In this document: piece after piece, positions 57,101 through 64,000 of the stretch
How positions within the stretch are numbered: the first letter of the stretch is position 1
Layout: each line of letters opens with the position of its first letter
Assembly (NCBI GenBank): GCA_001662425.1
Contig: BDDC01000103.1
Coordinates: 1-64,000 of the forward strand
Direction: 5' to 3'
Origin: Chlamydomonas sphaeroides
Taxonomy: Eukaryota > Chlorophyta > Chlorophyceae > Chlamydomonadales > Chlamydomonadaceae
DNA: 64,000 nucleotides
The notes under the pieces: model-generated
What the model was told of the DNA's origin: nothing
What the model saw: only the letters and a program-made list of their open reading frames with translations
The model's database searches: none
Program-made: the position numbers and the translations under genes

Positions 57101-60100
57101 CTGCCGTTGCATGGCCTGCCTTGCGCACTCCGGGCCCCCCGTACATCAGCGACTCACCCACGGAGCCGTATCGCGAACGGTCGCCGGGAATGCCGATCGA
57201 CAGCTGCACCTGCGACGGCGTGGGCGTCAGCGCCAGCGGCGTGAGCCCTTTGCTGGCTGCCTCCACCGCCAGCTCCGCTGCGGGGAAAGGGCAGCGCCGC
57301 GGCAGGCAGAGCGGCCAGGGGCATCGTGGTCAGTGCAAGGGCACGGCACGGGCGTGGGCGCCACCAGGGTGAGTCTCATGGCTGCTACCCGCCATCGCCA
57401 ATGCCGAGCCGAGCGCAGCCCCAACTGCCCGCCGCTCCTACCTGCGTGCCACAGCCGGATGGTGCCAAGCATGGAGGCGGTCGCGATGTGGTTTGGTGCG
57501 CAGGCCATGCGCTCCACGCGGCTCTTGTGGGCCGTCACAGTCACCTGCGCGCAGGGCCCCGACGAGGGAGACAGCGGTGGGCACAGGGCGGCGGCGGAGA
57601 CCGAGGACGGCGGCACCGTGCCCTAGCCGCGCGCCGCGGCCCTGGCTTGCCACGTTTCCGCGGCTGCCCGTTGCAACGCCCCCGGGGACACGTTAGACAA
57701 GTCATGCTTGCGGCCCGCGTACCGTCTTGGGCTTGAACATGCCAAACGACTGCGGCGACGCCGAGTTGCTGCCCGGCGGCAGCCCCACCTGCGTAGCGGG
57801 ACAGCGTCAAAGGGCCAGCCTTGGCTGTGACCCCCAAGATGCACAAGCCGTACCCATCGCCCACTCCCCACAGCAGGCGCGTGCTGACATCCGATGGCCG
57901 TCCCCGCTCGCTCCCTCCCGCCAGCTCATCCACCATGCGCGGATCCCGCCCAGCGGCTGCCAGCTGCCGCATGCTCCCCACGCCGCCGCACCTCGCTGCT
58001 GGGCTGCATGAAGAGCTTGAGCTCGCCGTTCTGGTGGCCCGTCACCACCAGGCGGTACAGATCGAAGGACGCGATGCCGCGCACGGGGGAGTTGGTCTCG
58101 GTGCCGATGCGCAGCAGCGGGGCCAGGCCGCTGCGGGGGTCGCACGTAAGAGGGGGGCCGGGTTAAAGCACCGTCCAGCACCTGACGCCACCACCCCAGC
58201 CGACAGGCAGCAGCCCTCCCAGCAACGCCCCAACGCAGGCAGCGCCGTACTTGTACTCCGGGTGCCACAGAAGCAGCTGGCCGTTGTCGTGGCCCGTGAG
58301 CAGCCGCCAGGAGGAGGCCGAGGAGGGCGCGTTGCCGCTTGGGCCGGCGGGCGCAAGTCCGGAGGAGGCGTGCGAGGGCGCGCCTGTGAGGTCGCTGCGG
58401 CCGCCGTCCGAGTGCGTGGAGCGCTGGCGGTCGGCGCGGCCCGCATGCGCGTGCGCCGATGCGGCCGAGGGCCAGCGCAGCTGCGCCATGGCGTGGCAGG
58501 GGCCGTACTCGCAGCAGTTGTAGGCGTCAATGTCCTGCAGGGGAGGCGAGAGAGGCGCAGTGTAGGGTGTGGGTAGCGCGCGTCGCTCACGATGTGGGAT
58601 CCCCCTGGCCTGTCCACAGGGGCCGGGGACGCCCGACCGGCCGGCCGGCCGGCCCGACCACACCACCATAATTCGTGCTGTCCGCAGCCGCGGCCCCCAG
58701 CGTGCCAGCACGAGAGCCCCGGCGGCCGGGACACCAAGCGACCTGATCTTGCGCGACACGACTGCCAGGTCACCTAGGCACCCCGCCTCAGTGCCCTGAT
58801 GAGGGACGCGATTTGGGAGGCGACGCCGCACCTGGAAGGACTCGGTGTCCCACAGCTGCAGCCAAGCAGTGCTCCGCCCGCCGCTGGTCCACGCCCTGCG
58901 GCCGCGAACCAGGATACAGCGTACCGGGCCCTCCGTCGCCGTGCCCATCGGCGCCGACGCCAGCGCCACCGACCCTGAGCCGTGCCCGCTGCCGTTGCCG
59001 CCGCCGCCTACAACGGCGCCCGCCACCGCCGCGCCCGCGACCTGCGCGGCGGTGCCGACGACGCCGGCGGCACCGGCTGCGGCGGCGCCGATGGCGCCGG
59101 CGGCGCCGCCGACGGCGGCCGCCAGCGCGGCCGAGGCTTGGCCCGGGCCGGTGGCGGCGGCGCAGTGGCGCTTGCCAAATAGGCCGCGGTTGGACTCGGC
59201 GATGACTTTCTGCATGCGCGCAAGCAGCGCGGCGGAGCGCTGCAGAGACACCACCATCTCCAGCCGCCCCGCGTGGCGGTCGTACCCGTACACCTGTACG
59301 GATACGAACAGCACAGTCGATTGAACATGTTCAATCGTGACCGTACACGTGGGCCGAGCTTCGCGCGACTGGACAGATTCATTTGTTTCGCAGTGCGCGG
59401 CGCCTGGTTGCTTTGTAGAGCCCTGTGCAACGGCTGCACATCCGCAGCCAGATGGCGGTGCAAGCACAGCCGACCCACATGTGTCCCAACCCTCCGTGCT
59501 CTCCCCCGTGCCGCTGCCGCCACGACTTCAGCTCAGGCGGTGGGCGCCCCACGCTAGACATCGCCCCCCGACCCGCTCCCGCGGCCACAGGCGCCCGCCG
59601 CCTTTTCCCCCACCGGCCGCCCTTACCTTGATCCTGCCCGACTCGTCGCCCACCCACACCCGGTCCAGTTCGTCGAACGAGATGGTGCGGACCTGCACCG
59701 CAAGCGGCCTAGTCAGTCACGATGCGCTTGGTCCGGCTAGCGGGCGCAAGATCCGCGCGGGTGGGCGCATATTCCACGCGCCGAGTTGGTACAGCGTTGC
59801 TTGAGTTTGCGTGCTAGTAAAGCGCAGAAAGCAGCGCCAGATCCCAGGGCTCGGCCCTCCAGCCTGCGCCGCGGCGGACCCCGTCCCCACCTGCGTCGCG
59901 AACGCAGCCTCCTCCAGCATCAGCTCCCACTGCTGCCGCGGCCGCATACGCAGCAGGCCCTTGGCGTGGCCCGTCCACACGTTGCCGCCGCCGTCCACTC
60001 CCAGCGCTGTGACGGTCGAGGCCTTGTCGAACTGGAACCCCGTGGTGGACCTGCGGTTGGCGGGTTGGTTGTTTAGTCGGTGGCGGTTGGCGGTTGGGGA

Positions 60101-62144
60101 CATGGCATACAGCTGCACCTCGACGGGACGATTGGCCGTGCTGCGGACGGCGCTGCTGTTGGTCAGCCAGCTGGCCAACCGGCGCTATTTTAGCAGCCCG
60201 TCCCGACGGCTGCACCGTTGCGGATGTTTCGGCCACACAAGCCACCGCGCTCCTTCCGTTGCCCTGCCCCAGCACCAGCCCAGCAAGGGCCAAAGCCGTT
60301 CCCAACACAGCTCCGAACGCTAAGATCCAACCCAACGCGCTGGCTATCGGCCCGCCCCACGGCCCCAGTCCGCTTCCCTCATCACCTTCCCGCATTGCCG
60401 CCCTGCCCTCGCATGCCCAACAGCTCATGCCCTCGCGAGCTCTTCCCTCCACGCCCGCACCCCGGCACCGCGGCCTCACCATCTGGTCCCACCCACCCAC
60501 CCCCCGCACCGGCCTCACTTCCCCCACCTATTCCCCCTCCTCTCGGCGCCCGAGCCCCACACGGCCCCACTCACTGGTTGGCCTCCGAGTAGTACTCCAG
60601 GGAGCCGCCCGCGCTCCACCACAGGTAGGCTGGGTCGCTGGGCGAGGGCAGCACGCCCGAGAGCCCCGGCACAAAGCCCAACGCGTGCACCTTGTCGTGC
60701 TTGTTGCCGCGCAGCATGTGGCCCACAAGCGGGCCCGAGCGCGCCGGCGGCGGTGCCGCCGCCTGCTCCACGGCCATCACGCCGGGGTAGCCCGTCTGGC
60801 TCTTGACGGAGCTGCGGTTCAGGTCACGGTTGCCGGCGGCGACGGAGCCGCCGCCGCCGGCGCCTGCGGCGCCGGCTGGGGGCTGAGGCGGCGAGGGCGG
60901 CACGGGCTGTGACTGCGACCGCCGGGCGAGATCGCGCGCGACGGGGGCGCCGTGCGCGGGCGCGCCGAGGTCCGCCGGCGCGGAGAGCGCGGGCGACGGC
61001 GTCTGGCTGCTGCTGCTGTCGGCGGTGCCGCTTGACGGCTGCGGCGCGTGGCGCGGCGGCGGCGCGGAGCGCTGTTCGGGCAGCAGCCCCTTGAGTATGT
61101 CGACCTGCTTGTCGAACTTGGCGTGGATGAAGGAGCGCATGAAGAGCGTCATGACCTTGACCATGGTGCTGTACTTGCCGTACACGTCCACCAGCGTGAT
61201 GCCGCGCCGTGCGGCGCACTTGATCTCCACCGCCACCTTGATGAGCTCGGGCGGGCTGCCCGTGATGGTGTCGGCCTGAGGGGGCGCAGGGAGGAGCAGT
61301 GGAGGAAGGAAGGGGTGGTGAGGGCCACAGGCGCATCGAGGCCGCGCGTGCGAGCGGGTTCACGGCTGCCACGGCCCCCGGGGCAGACTCCAGGCGGCGG
61401 AGGCCTGCGGTCACACCCCGCGCCGGGGAAAGCGCTCGGATGCGAGTGCAGGCGGGGCGCGGGGGTGCATGGCGGCACGGCCCATGCTGCGGAGAGGGCC
61501 TGCGGGGTGCGCTGCGGACGCCCCAGCAGGGCCCTGAGCCTGAGCCGCAGCATCGGCGTGTCGCCGTGCGGCCCGGACCCGCCCGCCCCGGCCTGGCCCA
61601 CCATCTCCAGCCTCGCCATTGCCAGCGACGCCTCGGTTAGCAGCTTGACGGCCCGCTCCCTGAACGACTGTGCCTTGTCAACAGCCGCCTCGAGAGACTT
61701 GACCGAGGCCCTGGCCTCGGTGATCTCCTGGCGGAGATAGTCTTGGCCGCCGCCGCGGGATAGCACGCCTGGTCGTTCGGCGGGGGGCAGCATGGGAGGC
61801 AGGCGCGAGGCCGCATGGAGGGAGGGAGGGATTGGTGGGGAAGGCTGCGGGGCACCCGCCCATTGAGCTTGCGGCTGAGGGGCGCGAGCCGGGACAGGGC
61901 AGCCAGCCGCAGAGTGATTTCATAGTGAGACAGCATGGTTCGTCATTGGCTTCCGTGGCTGGCCTGGCGCGGGCAGCGACTCACCGCCGCCGGACTTGTC
62001 GCCGCTGCGGCCGAAGAGGCCGCGCAGGCTGGAGTCGCCGCCGCGCATGCCCACCCCGATTGAGGCATTGCTGACCAGCTTCCGCAGGCGACTCCCGCCC
62101 GGGTCATCAAAGGAGGGCTTCTGGGAGGAGCCGTCCGGGGACGA
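48110..62144 (-). CDS. Giant protein: coiled coil + WD40-like propeller + TKL/Raf-like kinase + long disordered tail
   Basis: At least 25 exons, all phase-consistent: 62144-61985, 61768-61602, 61275-60575, 60050-59891, 59692-59627, 59293-58832, 58534-58251, 58130-57992, 57788-57723, 57544-57442, 57277-57158, 56939-56848, [gap], 56158-56024, 55788-55684, 55491-55391, 55092-55026, 54827-54798, 54665-54567, 54381-54267, 53896-53809, 53565-53415, 53162-53135, 52985-52903, 52693-52523, 52213-48110. About 2,600 residues; the first exon was not found. After a coiled coil come propeller blades (LLTGHDNGQLLLWHPEY, LVVTGHQNGELKLF, IATASMLGTIRLWHA). The kinase has GSGAYGKV, VAVKEL, HGDLRSPN, ADFGLA and WLAPEV, with catalytic Lys and Asp kept. 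The last exon (1,367 residues) is Ala/Gly/Ser/Pro-rich. Probably a Ser/Thr kinase scaffold; target unknown. Confidence 0.83.
51310..51640. repeat. Coding tandem repeats in the kinase tail exon
   Basis: About six to eight units of 33-36 bp encode SPFAAASGGG(T/S)P-type repeats on the minus strand, within the 4.1-kb last exon of the kinase gene. Single SPFA motifs recur near both ends of the exon. Confidence 0.9.
55189..55220 (-). repeat. Dispersed intronic motif, kinase intron copy
   Basis: On the minus strand this reads GGTTCTGTTCGACCTAACAC then TGGAACGCACA, nearly identical to 3551-3581. It lies between kinase exons at 55092 and 55391, in sense orientation. Confidence 0.65.
56391..56751. other. 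Assembly gap (N run)
   Basis: These 361 unresolved bases lie between kinase-gene exons 56158-56024 and 56939-56848. The phase agrees across the gap, so it is probably intronic, though a missed exon cannot be excluded. The left edge ends in a C homopolymer followed by TTTTGGGG. Confidence 1.
59318..59337. repeat. Perfect 20-bp palindrome
   Basis: CGATTGAACATGTTCAATCG lies in the kinase-gene intron 59294-59626. It is AT-rich relative to its surroundings and has no spacer. Confidence 0.95.
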
Positions 62145-63322
62145 CTGTTGGCGGGTTGAGGAAGGTCGGGCGCCGGTGGGGCGGGAAAGGGCGGTTAGCA
62201 CCGAGTTGGGCCCGGTTACCGTCCACGAGGCGAGACTTCGTGTGCTGGCTGCATCGCAACAAGAACGGGGCCGCTGTGTAGCCAACCCGGTCGGACGACC
62301 GCGCCCAAGTGACTCGGAACAATTATTACACGCAAAACTGCGGCTCCAGCGGCGCGACGACAGTTGCTATATCCCAAGTTGTGAAGGCCTGTGTGCGTGG
62401 GACTGCCTTCGCCGGGTGCGGGCCTGCCACGCCCATCGCCAGCGCAGCGGCCCCCTTTAAACGCGGTGTTGTGCCAAGCCTGCATACCTTAGCGTCTAAA
62501 CTTCCGCTCATTTATCCAAAGGGCGGCACCAAGGACGTGACCTCCTGAGAGGGCTGCTTTTGAGCGGGTCCACGGCGCAACCGCCTTGTCCGCGATGCGC
62601 TATGGTGGCACCGCATGGTTGCCACTCTTTAGCAGCGGCCTAAGCACACGACCTGGGAGTCGGCTGCATCGTCACTTTGTTGTTTCTGCAAGCGTCTTGT
62701 GCGGACCGTGCAATAAATTTGTGTATTGTGTTCGGCTGTATGCATGTCTCATATGTGATGATGCGACTAGAGCCGACGACAGTCGACTCCCAGTCGAACC
62801 CGCGGGGTTGCGTGCCGGCGCGGACCGCTGACTACGCCCGCCCCCTCCGCACCCCGCTTGCTCCCCAGATGCTAATTATGTACTCTGCAGGTGGGTATGT
62901 TTTGCAATCAGTTTCAAACGAGATCCGCGCACTGCGCCCCCAGCACCAGGAGGCCTGGCCGCCAACCGTGGCAGGCCGTGGCCTTAGCTGCTGGCGGGGA
63001 CATGGGCATCGCCGCTCGCAACGGCGGCGCGGCCACGTTGCCATGGGCGCTAAACCCCGCCCGCATGTCGTGGGCGTTGAATGAAGCTCATGTGCTCGGC
63101 TGTTGGTTCGCACCATCTCAAAACCCTGCGGCGCAATTCCGCTTTGGTGGTCCTTCTGGTTCCGCTGGCACCCTGCCGGCAGATGATCCCCACGTGCCCC
63201 GGCTAGCGGCCACCACCTGCCGCCGAGTCCAACTGAAACTTCGAATGCCCCGTCGACGCGCTCGGCGCCTCGGTAGCGTGGAAAACCACCGGGCCCTCCG
63301 ATTGCACGCGTACAGGCAGGCA
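62145..63322. other. Upstream flank of the kinase gene, 5' exon not found
   Basis: The frame of the first supported kinase exon stays open to the right, but no in-frame ATG with a convincing context was seen. The start exon may lie here or further right. 62590-62780 is less GC-rich and contains nothing recognisable. Confidence 0.4.
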
Positions 63323-63949
63323 CTAGCTGCGTGCCGCTGCCGTCCCGATCAGGCGACCCAGGTCCGCCATCTCAGCCATAGCAGGTCGAGGCAGGTCCAG
63401 GCAGGTCCCGTGGCGGCCTGCACATGGCATGTACTGGGGTATCATGAACCCCAGCCCCCTGTGACACTTGTCTACCGTATCGCTGCCAACCCATGTATCT
63501 CCCGCATGTGTCCTCGACAACCGCCAGCCGGGAACACAGTGCCGGTGCGCGCGTGCAGCCGGCGCCTGCCACCGCGGCATGCCGGTCACTCACTTGTCTG
63601 CACGTGTAGCACGCCGCCACCCAAGGCGTATAAGCGCAGCAGGCGGCTGGGGAAGGGCCCCACGGGCCCCTGCCGTCACAGGTGAGAGGGCAGCAGCTGC
63701 TGGCCCCTCGCCCCCTCCCTCGCCTCCCCCTGGCAGCGCTGAGCAGCCGTCCGTCGCTCCGGGCACCCCAGCCGTGCGGCTCCGCCCCCACCTGCATCTG
63801 GTTACTGACATCCGACGCCGCGGGTGCTGGCACCCCAGCGCTGCACCACCCCTCGCCCTCTTCCGCGGTCGCCCCCACGGCCCCGCTCAGCTGGGGCACC
63901 CGGGTGTGGGCGGAGCCCACACGGCCGGCTAGGACCGACCGGAACACCC
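63323..63949 (-). CDS. Uncharacterised gene, 3' end only
   Basis: Three exons, 63949-63792, 63669-63594 and 63417-63323, join in phase and end in TAG at 63325-63323. The product ends with SAHTRVPQLSGAVGATAEEG, APAASDVSNQMQ, GPVGPFPSRLLRLYALGGGV, then RPAMAEMADLGRLIGTAAAR. LRLYALGGGVLHVQT could be a beta strand pair. Donors (GTGGGG, GTGAGT) and CAG acceptors are well formed. The rest lies beyond the right edge and no family was recognised. It could in principle be upstream exons of the kinase gene only if the TAG were spliced out, which nothing supports. Confidence 0.55.
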
Positions 63950-64000
63950 CTGGGAGAACCCGTAGGGTTCGTGCCCAATCGTACGGCACATCTGCCGCAA

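Noticed and set aside
62640..62830. tRNA-like pairing (CTGGGAGTCGGCTG and CAGTCGACTCCCAGTCGAAC)
   Set aside because: The complementary pieces are more than 90 bases apart and no cloverleaf with acceptor stem and anticodon arm can be drawn.

Overview
The window is nuclear DNA of a GC-rich, intron-dense green alga, most likely a volvocine or Chlamydomonas-type chlorophyte. The evidence is: a very high GC fraction with G/C at third codon positions; short exons split by GTGCGT/GTGAGT..CAG introns; TGTAA poly(A) signals downstream of several stops; a chlorophyll-binding ELIP; a plastid-type fused histidine enzyme; an APH-1 gamma-secretase subunit; and a candidate flagellar protein. No bacterial operon, phage, CRISPR array, rRNA or tRNA was seen. 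Two runs of N (30281-30677 and 56391-56751) interrupt two genes. All exon models were built by re-joining reading frames by eye; every junction used keeps codon phase.

Layout, left to right. 277-781 (+) is the 3' end of an organellar-type leucyl-tRNA synthetase. 2066-5468 (-) encodes the TFIIIC tau95/GTF3C5 subunit and 5957-8654 (-) APH-1. APH-1 shares a 435-bp divergent upstream region with URI (unconventional prefoldin) at 9090-11386 (+). 11769-13814 (+) is a fold-type-IV aminotransferase relative that seems to lack its catalytic lysine. 13.8-20.2 kb is gene-poor, with one uncharacterised 301-codon ORF (16326-17231, -). 20165-23383 (-) is a short oxysterol-binding-related protein, divergent from a 12-exon type I L-asparaginase (24245-29011, +). 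29548-31273 (+) is a His/Pro/Gln-rich protein cut by the first gap. 31.3-34.6 kb holds only broken coding-like fragments.

34617-36910 (-) is an unrecognised multi-exon gene. 37732-40542 (-) is a 229-residue candidate axonemal protein. 41763-43432 (+) is an ELIP. 44119-46620 (-) is a bifunctional HisI-HisE (HISN2) enzyme. 48110-62144 (-) is one giant gene with a coiled coil, a WD40-like propeller, a TKL/Raf-like kinase domain and a tail of about 1,370 low-complexity residues encoded by a single 4.1-kb exon. 63323-63949 (-) is the 3' end of another unrecognised gene that continues past the right edge.

The genes are individually regulated eukaryotic units with no shared pathway. Housekeeping functions include Pol III transcription (TFIIIC), Pol II assembly (URI), tRNA charging, histidine synthesis, asparagine breakdown and lipid transfer. 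I saw no unmistakable new multi-gene system. The most unusual items are the aminotransferase that looks like a pseudoenzyme, the propeller-kinase giant, four GC-AG introns, a short repeat family found inside introns of four genes, and a perfect 27-bp inverted repeat.
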